Positions 1 through 8,665 of a stretch of 64,000 bases of DNA are shown here, in pieces. Made by a program: the position numbers and the translations under genes. Below the pieces are notes generated by a model. That model made no database searches and was not told the DNA's origin. It was given only the letters and a program-made list of their open reading frames with translations. Origin of the DNA: G965215225 sp965215225 (lineage in GTDB: Bacteria; Pseudomonadota; Gammaproteobacteria; CBDBNL01; JAAOII01); assembly GCA_965215225.1 (NCBI GenBank), contig OZ244039.1, positions 1,116,001-1,180,000 of the forward strand, read 5' to 3'. Every line of letters begins with the position of its first letter. Position 1 is the first letter of the stretch.

Positions 1-26
1 TGATAAGCAGCTAGGAGATATTTGAT

Positions 27-383
27 ATGCCAAATCACCCATTGATAAGAGAGTTGGAGACCAAACAGCTCAATGAATCCTTGCCTCAGTTCAGCGTTGG
101 GGATACATTGAGGGTTCAGGTAAGAGTAACCGAAGGCCAGCGCACCCGCATTCAGCCTTTTGAAGGGCTAGTGATAGCAAAAAGAAGTCGTGGCTTAAAT
201 TCTTCTTTTATCCTTCGTAAGATATCCCATGGCGTTGGGGTAGAAAGGACCTTTCAGCTTCATAGCAGGCTGATTAACAACATAGAAGTTCGCCGTCGTG
301 GCAAGGTGCGCCAAGCCAAGCTCTACTATATGCGTGGTCTATCTGGTAAGGCGGGGCGTATCAAGGAGAAACTGAAAAAATGA
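27..383 (+). CDS. rplS: 50S ribosomal protein L19
   Basis: This 118-residue basic protein matches ribosomal protein L19, which sits at the 30S-50S interface of the large subunit. The core '[16 protein letters not shown]' and the C-terminal '[16 protein letters not shown]' are family hallmarks and the length is normal. A good ribosome binding site (AGGAGA) lies about 9 bases before the ATG. In gammaproteobacteria rplS normally ends the rpsP-rimM-trmD-rplS operon, so trmD probably lies just outside the left edge. The stop codon overlaps the dsbC start, implying translational coupling. Confidence 0.97.
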   Translation: MPNHPLIRELETKQLNESLPQFSVGDTLRVQVRVTEGQRTRIQPFEGLVIAKRSRGLNSSFILRKISHGVGVERTFQLHSRLINNIEVRRRGKVRQAKLYYMRGLSGKAGRIKEKLKK

Positions 384-1216
384 TGATGCTTAGTTTGACG
401 CGGTTGCTATGCTTGTTTTTAGGGCTTGTCCTCTCCTTTGCTTTAATAGGGGAGGAAAGAGGGGCAGATCCCCAAAAATCCCAACCAAAAGATTCCCAAA
501 CAGATTCCCAAACGCCCCAAAAGGAGCAGCATTCCAAGTCGCTTGTTTCTATGGCGGAGCTGAGAGCGAAACTGCAGCCTATCTTTAAAAATACTAGGAT
601 TCAGCAAATTACTAGGGACGAGGATCTGGGTATGTTCCGTCTTGTGATGGACAATTTAGATGAATACTTTGTAACTTTTGATGGCAAGTATCTTATTACC
701 GGCGACCGCTACTTGATTGAACAGGGAAAGAACACCGAAACAAGGGTTACCAATCTCAGCTCCTTAGAGAAACAAAAGAGGCAGCTAGGGGTTATCAAGC
801 AGATGGATACTAAGCAGCTGGTTGTTTTTCCCGCTCAGGGGAAAACAAAAGGCTGGGTGTTAGTATTTACTGATATAGATTGCGGCTATTGTCGCACCTT
901 TCATCGTCAGATAGGGGATGTGACCAAGCTAGGCATAGAAGTGCGCTATGCTGCTTTCCCGCGCAGCGGCATAGGAACCGATTCTTATCGTAAAGCGGTA
1001 GAGGTATGGTGTGCCCCAGATCAACTTCAGGCTATGACCGATGCCAAGAATGGCAAGAGAGTCAAGGCAGAACAATGTCCCAATCCAGTAGAGGATCACT
1101 ATGCCATCGGCTTAAGGGCAGGAGTGCGTGGCACCCCGACTATTTTTACTAGCAATGATAAGGTGATTCCCGGTTATGTGCCTGCTGCCCGCCTTGCTGA
1201 GACTCTTAGGATCTAG
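380..1216 (+). CDS. dsbC: Periplasmic disulfide isomerase DsbC
   Basis: A 278-residue protein with an N-terminal hydrophobic export signal (about residues 3-23), a Gln/Lys/Ser-rich spacer, a DsbC-type dimerisation domain (about 60-120) and a C-terminal thioredoxin fold. The active site reads 'DCGYC', and the cis-proline loop 'RGTPTIF' is present near the C-terminus. The family corrects wrongly paired disulfides in the periplasm and is recharged by DsbD. The first ATG overlaps the rplS stop; two more in-frame ATGs follow immediately, so the exact start is uncertain by two codons. hom follows after 14 bases. Confidence 0.92.
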   Translation: MMMLSLTRLLCLFLGLVLSFALIGEERGADPQKSQPKDSQTDSQTPQKEQHSKSLVSMAELRAKLQPIFKNTRIQQITRDEDLGMFRLVMDNLDEYFVTFDGKYLITGDRYLIEQGKNTETRVTNLSSLEKQKRQLGVIKQMDTKQLVVFPAQGKTKGWVLVFTDIDCGYCRTFHRQIGDVTKLGIEVRYAAFPRSGIGTDSYRKAVEVWCAPDQLQAMTDAKNGKRVKAEQCPNPVEDHYAIGLRAGVRGTPTIFTSNDKVIPGYVPAARLAETLRI

Positions 1217-1230
1217 CCTCTTCTCTCTTA

Positions 1231-2511
1231 ATGAAAAAGATACCACTGGTTCTCTGTGGTCTTGGCACCGTAGGCAGTGGTGTTGTCCGCGTGCTTCAGT
1301 CTCACCAGGATCTAATCGCGCAAAGATTAGGCGCTGAACTACAACTGGTGCAGGTGGGGGCAAGGCGCTCCAATCCCTCTTGTAATCTTGGTGAGATTGA
1401 GAGGGTAGAAGACGTTCTATTGCCTGCCGAACATAAAGAGGCGAAGATACTGATTGAACTGCTCGGGGGAATAGACACTGCCTATGAATTGACCTGCCGT
1501 GCTTTCAGAGCTGGCAAGAGTGTCATCACGGCGAATAAGGCGCTGATAGCAGAGAAGGGCGACCAGTTGATGAGGCTGGCACAAGAGTGCGGCGTTGGCT
1601 ATGCCTATGAGGCGGCAGTGGGAGGGGGCATACCCATTATTAAGGCTCTGCGAGAGGGCTTGGCAGCAAACCATATTCATCGTTTGAGCGGCATCATCAA
1701 TGGGACAGCCAATTTCATCTTATCTCATATGACCGATGAGAGACTCTCTTTTCCAGTTGCCCTAGAAATGGCGCAACAAAATGGCTATGCTGAGGCAGAC
1801 CCATCCTTCGACATAAATGGTATAGATAGCGCTCACAAGCTTCAAATTCTTTCTTCTCTTGCTTTTGCCGCCCCACTCGCCAATATGGAGGTTTACCACG
1901 AAGGGATAGCTAGCCTATCCCCTGAAGAGCTGCAATATGCTTATGAGCTGGGCTATGTTGTCAAGCATCTTGCCATTGCCGAACGCCTTGAGGATAATCG
2001 CCTTAGTCTGCGTGTTCATCCCGCGCTGCTTCATAAGGACAGGATCCTAGCACAGATAGGTGGTGTGACCAATGGCATCATGGTAGAGAGCTTCCCCTTA
2101 GGAACCAGCTTCTACATAGGACCAGGAGCGGGAGGGGACGCAACCGCTTCCGCCGTAGTTGCGGATTTGATGGATATGGTCAGGTGCCCCTCAGTCTTTG
2201 CCTCTTCTCAGCTGCCAAAAGAAGCCAACTATCTTCCCATTGATTTGATTGCCAGCGAGTTCTATGTCCGCATCAATGCTAAGGACGAAACTGGTGTGAT
2301 GGCAAGGCTCACCCAAATACTCAGTGATGAGAAGATCGGCATAGAAGCCCTGCATCAGCAGGAACCAAAGGACTCGCCAATTGTGCCAATCATCATCATT
2401 ACCCACAAGACTACCGAAGGGGCACTCAAGCGCGCAATTCAACAGATGGAACGGCTGGATGAGGTCACAGATTCTATCGTCCGTTTAAGAATAGCAGACT
2501 TGCCGCTGTGA
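1231..2511 (+). CDS. hom: Homoserine dehydrogenase (monofunctional, with ACT domain)
   Basis: The 426-residue protein begins with the NAD(P)-binding motif 'GLGTVGSGVV', carries 'TANKALIA' and the homoserine dehydrogenase signature around 'GIINGTANFIL', and ends in an ACT-type regulatory domain (about 348-426) starting 'YVRINAKDETGVMARL'. It reduces aspartate semialdehyde to homoserine on the way to threonine and methionine. It is not fused to aspartokinase, unlike E. coli ThrA. No strong ribosome binding site is visible. The dsbC-hom order resembles some pseudomonads and related gammaproteobacteria. Confidence 0.95.
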   Translation: MKKIPLVLCGLGTVGSGVVRVLQSHQDLIAQRLGAELQLVQVGARRSNPSCNLGEIERVEDVLLPAEHKEAKILIELLGGIDTAYELTCRAFRAGKSVITANKALIAEKGDQLMRLAQECGVGYAYEAAVGGGIPIIKALREGLAANHIHRLSGIINGTANFILSHMTDERLSFPVALEMAQQNGYAEADPSFDINGIDSAHKLQILSSLAFAAPLANMEVYHEGIASLSPEELQYAYELGYVVKHLAIAERLEDNRLSLRVHPALLHKDRILAQIGGVTNGIMVESFPLGTSFYIGPGAGGDATASAVVADLMDMVRCPSVFASSQLPKEANYLPIDLIASEFYVRINAKDETGVMARLTQILSDEKIGIEALHQQEPKDSPIVPIIIITHKTTEGALKRAIQQMERLDEVTDSIVRLRIADLPL

Positions 2512-2766
2512 TTGCCAGCTGCCAATCCTATAGCTAGAAACCTTTGCTTCCCAACTAATGAAAGCCTCTTGATGAGGGTGATCCTGAAATTGATTGATGA
2601 TTTGCGCGGCGCTAGGTGATTGAGTATTAGCGGCTATTAAGAATAACTGCAAGGCAATTTTAATTGATGAAAATCCAGTCATCAAAGGGAGAATTAAAGC
2701 TACTGTTTAATTGTCTAAAGAGGAACTATAAGAGTTATAATAAGAGCCGTTACAATTTTTATTTAA

Positions 2767-3606
2767 ATGGATTCAATTCATCATTTACACCCTAGCTCAT
2801 CTAGTAATCAATTACATAAGGTGGAGCCGAAGAACTATGGCTGGCAATATCTCAATTTCACCATGATGAAATTGGTGGCTGGTGCCAGTTATCAAGAGGA
2901 TACTAAAGGAAGAGAGATGGCATTGGTGCCGCTCAGCGGGCAGTTTAAGGTGGAGATAGCTGCCGAGACCTTTTCACTTATTCGTGAAAATGTTTTTGAC
3001 GAAATGCCTGATGTATTGTATATTCCACCTAACCATAAGATTACTATCAGAGCAACGACTGATTGCGAGCTGACCTTAGGAGGGGCCCCGGCCGAGGGCA
3101 AGTATCCGCTCAGACTATTTAGGCCAAAAGAAATGAAACGAGAGGTGAGGGGTGGAGGGCCTGCTTGTCGGCAGGTCAACCACATACTAGCTCATCCTAT
3201 GCCGGCTGAACGGCTCATTCTTTTTGAGGTTTATGTGCCGGGTGGTGCCTGGTCTGGCTGGCCACCTCATTGTCATGATGGCTTTGATGGCTCTCCTTAT
3301 TTAGAGGAAACCTACTTTTATCGTTTCCGGCCAGAGGCGGCTGGCTTTGCTTTTCATCGCAACTATCGCGTGGATGAGGACTTTAATGAAGTTTTTAGTG
3401 TTAAGCACGATGATTTGGTTTTGGTTACCCGTGGTTTTCATCCGACAGTCACATCGCCTGGTAGTGCGATGTTCTTTCTTAATTATCTTGCTGGTGACCT
3501 CTTAGATGATGAAAGGGCAACACCGCCACTTGAAGACAAGGATTGGAGCTATATGCGGAAAGATCATAAATGGTATGCTAATAGATTTTCCCTACCTCGT
3601 TTCTAG
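2767..3606 (+). CDS. iolB: 5-deoxy-glucuronate isomerase (IolB family)
   Basis: A 279-residue cupin-fold protein. The central 'GGAWSGWPPHCHD' followed by 'YLEETYFYRF' carries the His/Glu metal ligands typical of IolB, which converts 5-deoxy-glucuronate to 2-deoxy-5-keto-gluconate in myo-inositol catabolism. Length and motif order fit the family. No other iol gene lies nearby, so the family assignment is firmer than the pathway role. A possible -10 (TATAAT, 2736-2741) lies 25 bases before the ATG. The gene converges on the SDR gene. Confidence 0.85.
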   Translation: MDSIHHLHPSSSSNQLHKVEPKNYGWQYLNFTMMKLVAGASYQEDTKGREMALVPLSGQFKVEIAAETFSLIRENVFDEMPDVLYIPPNHKITIRATTDCELTLGGAPAEGKYPLRLFRPKEMKREVRGGGPACRQVNHILAHPMPAERLILFEVYVPGGAWSGWPPHCHDGFDGSPYLEETYFYRFRPEAAGFAFHRNYRVDEDFNEVFSVKHDDLVLVTRGFHPTVTSPGSAMFFLNYLAGDLLDDERATPPLEDKDWSYMRKDHKWYANRFSLPRF

Positions 3607-3627
3607 CTTGATGAATATGGTGCCCCC

Positions 3628-3657
3628 GACTATTGACGACTATTGACGACTATTGAC
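3628..3657. repeat. Three 10-bp direct repeats at a convergent gene end
   Basis: The unit GACTATTGAC occurs three times in a row between the iolB stop and the end of the SDR gene. The last copy runs into the SDR stop codon at 3650. It is one of many small tandem expansions in this window. Confidence 0.85.
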
Positions 3658-4345
3658 CAAGCTTGATAGTCTGACCGTGGAGGCTGGATCTCTTTTGCAC
3701 TAATAGGTTTGGATATAGACGAGCGATCTGTTGAGAGCCCTGCTTGGTTATTGGCGTATTGGGTTGAACGGCAAATATTGTTAAATGGCTGAGGCTAAAT
3801 TCTTGGGCGTAGGTTTTCATCAGACTTTCTAGTCCGTTTTGAGCCACTATATAGGGACTATGAGCTTTCAATTCAGTGTTATCATAGATGTTAAATAGCA
3901 GCTTTGGTTTTTGTGCTTTTAATAGTAGCGGCATTAATGTTTGGCTGAGCATAAAGTTGCTAGTTAAATTTACCTGAATAACTTGTTGCCACAGGGAGAA
4001 GGGGTAGGAAATCAAATTGACCTCATAGCCATGCCAATGATTGGTTAGGATAACCGCATCCAGGTGAGACACCTTTTCGCTTATCTTATTTGCTAATCTG
4101 CTATAGGCTCTTGGGTCAGAGCGACTGAGTTCAAATGAGAAGCCATGGACTTCACCTTTGAAATTGGCTTGGATGTCCTTGGCAGTTCTTTGTAGTGCTT
4201 TGGTATTTCTATCCAACAATACCAGCTGAGCGCCGCTTCTGGCTAATTCAGTGGCAATGCTATTTCCCAATAGGCTGCTACCATTGATTAGAACAATATG
4301 GTTATACAATATTCTATTTTCTGATTTCTGTGGTTGATCTTTCAT
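3650..4345 (-). CDS. Short-chain dehydrogenase/reductase-like protein, degenerate active site
   Basis: A Rossmann-fold protein of 231 residues resembling the YciK-type short-chain dehydrogenases. The start at 4345 is chosen because its ATG overlaps the hisG TGA (ATGA); a longer frame to 4384 exists. The nucleotide-binding motif is altered ('NGSSLLGNS' instead of TGxxxGxG), the usual NAG is 'NHW', and the catalytic YxxxK reads 'YIVAQ', so the active-site lysine is missing. It may therefore have lost oxidoreductase activity or have another role. It is the last gene of the hisB-to-hisG operon. Confidence 0.7.
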   Translation of the reverse strand: MKDQPQKSENRILYNHIVLINGSSLLGNSIATELARSGAQLVLLDRNTKALQRTAKDIQANFKGEVHGFSFELSRSDPRAYSRLANKISEKVSHLDAVILTNHWHGYEVNLISYPFSLWQQVIQVNLTSNFMLSQTLMPLLLKAQKPKLLFNIYDNTELKAHSPYIVAQNGLESLMKTYAQEFSLSHLTIFAVQPNTPITKQGSQQIARLYPNLLVQKRSSLHGQTIKLGQ

Positions 4346-4968
4346 AGTTGGAGTTGATTGATTAGATGGTTGATCTCTCGCCACTTGATCTTCATTGCAT
4401 TCTTATTGATAATCAGTCTAGTTGAGACATCGGCAATCTTATCTACAGGTTCAAGGTTGTTGTCTGCTAAGGTTTTCCCGCTATCCACTATATCTACTAT
4501 CTGGTCGGCAAATCCTATGACAACGGCAAGTTCAACCGAGCCGCGCACCTTAATAATGTCTGCTTGCAGACCCTGAGCTGCATAGTGATTACGTGCGATA
4601 TTTTCATACTTGGTGGCTACTCTAAGATGGCGTTTTTTGATGGGCAAGGCATTTTTCCGTCTGGCAGTCATTAACCGACATACTCTTGTCTTAACATTGG
4701 CATAATCATAAAAATTACTATGACCTTTTTCCATAATGATATCAGAACCCAAAAAGGCAAGGTCGGCAAGGCTATTATTGATATAGGAAAGGATATCACT
4801 GTTTCTTACCACCAATAGGCGATGCTTATATTCTTGGTGGTAGAAAGAGAAGACGAGCAGACGGGTTTGTTCAATAGGCGAAGGCTTAATGGTAAAACCT
4901 CCCTTTTGTAAAATTTCAAGACAGAGCTCAAACATCCGCCCCTTTGAGATGGCTAGGGTTAACATCAA
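4342..4968 (-). CDS. hisG: ATP phosphoribosyltransferase, short form
   Basis: The 208-residue HisG catalyses the first step of histidine synthesis (ATP plus PRPP). The start 'LAISKGRM' and the C-terminal PRPP-binding stretch 'DQIVDIVDSGKTL' are typical. The regulatory C-terminal domain of long HisG (about 290-300 residues) is absent, so this is the short form, which in known systems needs the HisZ subunit; no hisZ is visible here. It begins directly after the murA stop and overlaps the SDR start. Two adjacent ATG codons make the start ambiguous by one residue. Confidence 0.93.
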   Translation of the reverse strand: MMLTLAISKGRMFELCLEILQKGGFTIKPSPIEQTRLLVFSFYHQEYKHRLLVVRNSDILSYINNSLADLAFLGSDIIMEKGHSNFYDYANVKTRVCRLMTARRKNALPIKKRHLRVATKYENIARNHYAAQGLQADIIKVRGSVELAVVIGFADQIVDIVDSGKTLADNNLEPVDKIADVSTRLIINKNAMKIKWREINHLINQLQL

Positions 4969-6231
4969 TTAGTGAGAGATTCTTTTAATATCTGCACCTA
5001 GTTTTTGTAATTTCTCTTCAATACATTCGTAGCCGCGATCTATGTGGTAGATTCGGTTTATTGTGCTTTGTCCTTCGGCAACTAGAGCCGAGAGAATGAG
5101 ACTGGCGGATGCTCTAAGATCCGATGCCATGACCTCAGAGCCAACTAGTTTAGCTGTGCCCTCAATCATAGCGGTATTTCGCTGGATTGCGATATGGGCG
5201 CCCATTCGTTGAAGCTCGCTCACATGCATAAATCTGTTTTCAAACACATTTTCAACCACGCGGCTCTTGCCCTTGGCTATGCTGTTGAGCGCAATGAATT
5301 GTGCTTGCATATCAGTAGGGAAACTCGGATAGGGCGCGGTTTGTATGTTGGTTGCATGAGGCTTTTGTTTTTCCATATTAAGTTCAATCCAGTCATCGCC
5401 ACAACCTATTTTTGCGCCAGCCTGCTTCAATTTCTCCATGATTGCACTGAGGTGTTTGCTATTGGTATTGGTGAGACGGATCTTACCGCCAGTGATGGCA
5501 GCTGCCACCAGGTAGGTCCCAGTTTCAATCCTATCTGGTAGGATAGTATGTTCAGCCCCCCTGAGTTCTTTGACCCCCTCAATGATCATAGTCTTAGTGC
5601 CATGCCCTTTAATCTTGGCGCCCATTGAGATGAGACAATTTGCCAAATCCACTATCTCTGGTTCGCGGGCTGCATTTTTTAATATGGTGGTTCCCTTCGC
5701 TAAGGTGGCTGCCATCAAGATGTTCTCAGTTCCAGTAACGGTTACCTTATCAAATTTATAGTCAATCCCTTTAAGTCCTTTGGGAGCTCGGCAGTCTATA
5801 TAGCCATGGTTAATTGTGCACTTGGCTCCCATTTTGATTAAGGCGTCAAGGTGCATATCTATGGGTCGGCTGCCGATTGCGCAGCCGCCGGGTAGCGAAA
5901 CCTTAGCTCGGCGAAACCTTGCCAATAGAGGTCCCAGCACCAGGATGGAGGCGCGCATGGTGCGCACTAGATCATAGGGAGCGGTAAAGTTTTGGACATT
6001 GTCTGCTTGGGCAATAACCACCATACCATCGCGCATTTTGATCTTGACCTTGAGAATTCTGAGCAGGGTTATCATGGTGGTTACATCTTGAAGATGGGGT
6101 AGGTTGTGAAGAACCAATTTGTCCGAGGTGAGAAGGCAGCTGAGGAGTATAGGCAGGGATGAATTTTTGGCGCCAGATATGGCGATTTCCCCTTCCAACT
6201 TTGCCCCGCCATTAACTATGAGTCTTTCCAT
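4969..6231 (-). CDS. murA: UDP-N-acetylglucosamine 1-carboxyvinyltransferase
   Basis: MurA commits UDP-GlcNAc to peptidoglycan synthesis by transferring enolpyruvate from PEP. The 420-residue protein starts with 'GGAKLEGEIAISGAKN' (the conserved KN pair) and carries the active-site loop 'PGGCAIGSRPIDMHL', with the cysteine that fosfomycin alkylates intact. Length is standard. The start overlaps the end of ibaG by 16 bases and hisG follows without a gap, the arrangement common in gammaproteobacteria. Confidence 0.96.
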   Translation of the reverse strand: MERLIVNGGAKLEGEIAISGAKNSSLPILLSCLLTSDKLVLHNLPHLQDVTTMITLLRILKVKIKMRDGMVVIAQADNVQNFTAPYDLVRTMRASILVLGPLLARFRRAKVSLPGGCAIGSRPIDMHLDALIKMGAKCTINHGYIDCRAPKGLKGIDYKFDKVTVTGTENILMAATLAKGTTILKNAAREPEIVDLANCLISMGAKIKGHGTKTMIIEGVKELRGAEHTILPDRIETGTYLVAAAITGGKIRLTNTNSKHLSAIMEKLKQAGAKIGCGDDWIELNMEKQKPHATNIQTAPYPSFPTDMQAQFIALNSIAKGKSRVVENVFENRFMHVSELQRMGAHIAIQRNTAMIEGTAKLVGSEVMASDLRASASLILSALVAEGQSTINRIYHIDRGYECIEEKLQKLGADIKRISH

Positions 6232-6452
6232 TCTTCCTCTGTTTTGACAGTAATATGAACGGCATGAAGTTTCCCTTCGGTAATATAGTGGCTGAGGGGA
6301 GCATAGACGGTCTTTTGCCTTTCAACTAATGATTGATTAGCGAACTGATTACCAATAATGGTAATATAGTAGTGACCTTCTTCTTCTTTTATTTCAATCC
6401 TACAATCGCTAAAGGCCTGTCGAAGGGTCTGCTCAATTTCGCCGAGAATCAT
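6216..6452 (-). CDS. ibaG: BolA-family protein IbaG
   Basis: A 78-residue BolA-like protein. The fold-typical segments 'HYYITIIGNQFANQSLVERQKTVY' (6291-6365 region, minus strand) and the terminal 'GKLHAVHITVKT' fit IbaG, which in E. coli lies immediately before murA. BolA proteins partner monothiol glutaredoxins in iron-sulfur handling. It overlaps murA, and mlaB lies 7 bases upstream, so all belong to one transcript. Confidence 0.85.
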   Translation of the reverse strand: MILGEIEQTLRQAFSDCRIEIKEEEGHYYITIIGNQFANQSLVERQKTVYAPLSHYITEGKLHAVHITVKTEEEWKDS

Positions 6453-6459
6453 AAGAGAA

Positions 6460-6753
6460 TCATAGGATGCCTTTAAGGTTGTAGAGACTAGCTAGATTCG
6501 CTAAGGAAGAGGGCAGATTAATAATCTCAATAGTCTTGTTTTGCTTAGTGGCATAGCGAATCCAGCACAAAAGGAGAGACAAACTGAAACTACTAGCGCT
6601 TTTCATTTCAGCTAGATCTAGCTTAATAGTCTGAGCCTCAATCTGATTGATTATTTCTTCTCCTTGAGAACGGAGCTGGATTAAATTATTGAGACTGACC
6701 ATCCCCACTAGTTTCATAGTTTTTGCCGCGCTTAGGACAGTTGTCTCTTCCAT
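6460..6753 (-). CDS. mlaB: STAS-domain lipid transport protein MlaB
   Basis: A 97-residue protein with a single STAS-like domain. Position between mlaC and ibaG identifies it as MlaB, the cytoplasmic subunit that stabilises the MlaFE ABC transporter. The conserved serine region reads 'SASSFSLSLLL'. Its start overlaps the mlaC stop (coordinate 6753). Sequence similarity alone would support only a generic STAS call; the context makes it specific. Confidence 0.82.
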   Translation of the reverse strand: MEETTVLSAAKTMKLVGMVSLNNLIQLRSQGEEIINQIEAQTIKLDLAEMKSASSFSLSLLLCWIRYATKQNKTIEIINLPSSLANLASLYNLKGIL

Positions 6754-7382
6754 TAGGTTTTAGGTGTAACCCAGAGCTGAGTTACCTTATCTATATCACC
6801 GTTATTTTCTGAGGCAAGGCGTTGATATTGATTGCGAAAGGTGATTAGCAGGTTAATGCCTTCAATCACTATATTCTCTGCCAACCAAGCATTCCTTGAT
6901 TTGTTGAAATAGAAGTAGTAGATCACATCATATTGCTGATTATTGCCTACTTTTAGCCAGGTATAGACCACGGCTCTTGGTGTCTTTCCCTCTATATTTT
7001 GCACCTCGCGGATCTCAACCCTGACTTTTTCTGCTAAGAGGCGCGAGTCGGTTTCAACTAGAGGACCAGCATAGGTGTTTATTAAGCTCTGTTTGACTGC
7101 TTGAGTAAATGCCAGAAATTGTTTGGTGCTTGCCTGTTTATAGTATTTTGCCATGGTGCGATAGGCAAGGCGACGAAAATCAATTACCGGCGACAAGACA
7201 TCATCAATGATATGGCTAAGCTGTTCTTTTGCTGTTTCTTCTTCTATTTTTTCAGTTCGGAGGATTTCAAGTAGGTTATCAGCGGTTTGACGCACTACCT
7301 GGCTGGGATCTGCCGGTTCAGCAGCATAAGTGAATTGAGCCAGTAAGACTAAAGGGATAGCAAGGAGTTTTAATTTCATCAT
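6753..7382 (-). CDS. mlaC: Periplasmic phospholipid-binding protein MlaC
   Basis: A 209-residue exported protein with a signal peptide of about 20 residues ('KLLAIPLVLLAQFTYAAEP') and the MlaC/Ttg2D fold, including 'FRRLAYRTMAKYY' and the C-terminal 'NQYQRLASEN' region. MlaC shuttles phospholipids between the outer-membrane MlaA and the inner-membrane MlaFEDB complex. The start is placed at 7382 (first of two adjacent ATGs), one base past the mlaD stop; a longer frame to 7403 lacks a reason to be used. Confidence 0.9.
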   Translation of the reverse strand: MMKLKLLAIPLVLLAQFTYAAEPADPSQVVRQTADNLLEILRTEKIEEETAKEQLSHIIDDVLSPVIDFRRLAYRTMAKYYKQASTKQFLAFTQAVKQSLINTYAGPLVETDSRLLAEKVRVEIREVQNIEGKTPRAVVYTWLKVGNNQQYDVIYYFYFNKSRNAWLAENIVIEGINLLITFRNQYQRLASENNGDIDKVTQLWVTPKT

Positions 7383-7383
7383 C

Positions 7384-7848
7384 CTATTCTTGCCCGCTCT
7401 CAAACAAGAAGCGGCCGATTAAATTCTCTAGGATAAGAGCAGACTGGGTAAATTCAATGTGGCTGCCATCTTCCAACAGCTCCTCATCAGCACCCGAAGT
7501 CAGTTCAATATATTTTTCACCCAGAAGCCCGGAAGTTTGGATGGCGGCTGAGCTATCGGTAGTGAGAAAATTCACATCCCCATCAATCCTCATAGCAACA
7601 AGAGCCCGCTGTTGGTTAGGGTCTAGCTGAATAGCCTCGACCCGACCAATGTTAACACCCGCCATGGTGACCTTAGCTCTTGGCGTCAGCCCAGCAATAT
7701 TGTCAAAACGAGCATAGAGTCTATAGCTGTCTTGAGCATAAGAGGAAAGGGTAAAGCCACTGACCTCCAAAGCGAGACGAGCAAAGGCAAATAATCCCAA
7801 TAGAATAAATATGCCAACAATGAGTTCTAGTTTTAAGTTTCTGTCCAT
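7384..7848 (-). CDS. mlaD: MCE-domain substrate-binding protein MlaD
   Basis: A 154-residue protein with one N-terminal membrane helix (about residues 7-27) followed by an MCE domain ('LTPRAKVTMAGVNIGRVEAI') and 'GLLGEKYIELTSG'. MlaD forms the hexameric periplasmic ring of the MlaFEDB lipid transporter. Length is normal. It sits between mlaE and mlaC, with 34 bases to the mlaE stop. Confidence 0.93.
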   Translation of the reverse strand: MDRNLKLELIVGIFILLGLFAFARLALEVSGFTLSSYAQDSYRLYARFDNIAGLTPRAKVTMAGVNIGRVEAIQLDPNQQRALVAMRIDGDVNFLTTDSSAAIQTSGLLGEKYIELTSGADEELLEDGSHIEFTQSALILENLIGRFLFESGQE

Positions 7849-7882
7849 AAGTAAAGTATTTTATCAAATATAAAGTAAATTT

Positions 7883-8665
7883 CTAAAAATCGCCGAACAT
7901 TAGAGCAGTAAAGAGAAAGTCTAGCCCAAGGACAGCGAGCGACGAATAGACAACTGTGCGCGTAGTTGCTATTCCTATGCCTTCGGCGGTAGGGGTGGCA
8001 TTGTGTCCTTGAAACACCGCTATCCATATCACCGCGAAGGCAAAGCCAACGGATTTGATCATGCCATTGATAATGTCCTCTTGTAGCTGGACAGCCTGCT
8101 GCATATTGCCCCAATAGGAGCCGCCATCCACCCCTAGCCATTCCACTGCCACATAACCCCCAGCCCAGATGCCTACCAGGTTAAAAAGGAGCGCTAAGAT
8201 TGGCATAGAGATAAGCCCTGCCCATAGTCTTGGCGCCACTACATGCTTATAAGGATCTACCCCCATCATCTCCATACTGGATAGCTGTTCGGTAGTCTTC
8301 ATTAAGGCGATTTCAGCGCTTACAGCCGAGCCAGCCCGACCAGCAAAGAGAAGCGCGGTAACCACTGGCCCTAGTTCGCGCAGAAGTGAAAGGGCAATTA
8401 ATTGACCCACCGCGGATTCGCTGCCAAAATCCTTGAGAATGGTATAACCCTGTAGCGCTAAGACCATGCCAATGAAGGCGCTGGATACCAAGATGATGGA
8501 AAGAGATAGCACACCCAGCTTGTATATTTCTTTGATGAGCAGATGAATTGCGGCTCGATGACGGGGCACAGTGAAGAGGGCATAAAAGAGCAACAGGCCC
8601 GCTCTGCCATAGGCGGTAGTATAGCCTATTCCCCACCTCCCTAGGCGCTGTAGCCAGCCTATCAT
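7883..8665 (-). CDS. mlaE: Phospholipid ABC transporter permease MlaE
   Basis: A 260-residue polytopic permease of the MlaE family, with hydrophobic segments throughout and the family-typical 'RELGPVVTALLFAGRAGSAVSAEI' loop region (8307-8380, minus strand). It forms the membrane channel of MlaFEDB, which maintains outer-membrane lipid asymmetry. The start overlaps the mlaF stop by 4 bases (ATGA), indicating coupling. Confidence 0.94.
   Translation of the reverse strand: MIGWLQRLGRWGIGYTTAYGRAGLLLFYALFTVPRHRAAIHLLIKEIYKLGVLSLSIILVSSAFIGMVLALQGYTILKDFGSESAVGQLIALSLLRELGPVVTALLFAGRAGSAVSAEIALMKTTEQLSSMEMMGVDPYKHVVAPRLWAGLISMPILALLFNLVGIWAGGYVAVEWLGVDGGSYWGNMQQAVQLQEDIINGMIKSVGFAFAVIWIAVFQGHNATPTAEGIGIATTRTVVYSSLAVLGLDFLFTALMFGDF

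Noticed and set aside
2485..2685. 66-codon minus-strand frame after hom
   Set aside because: No ribosome binding site, overlaps the hom end and resembles no family; the 255-base gap appears non-coding apart from a possible iolB promoter.
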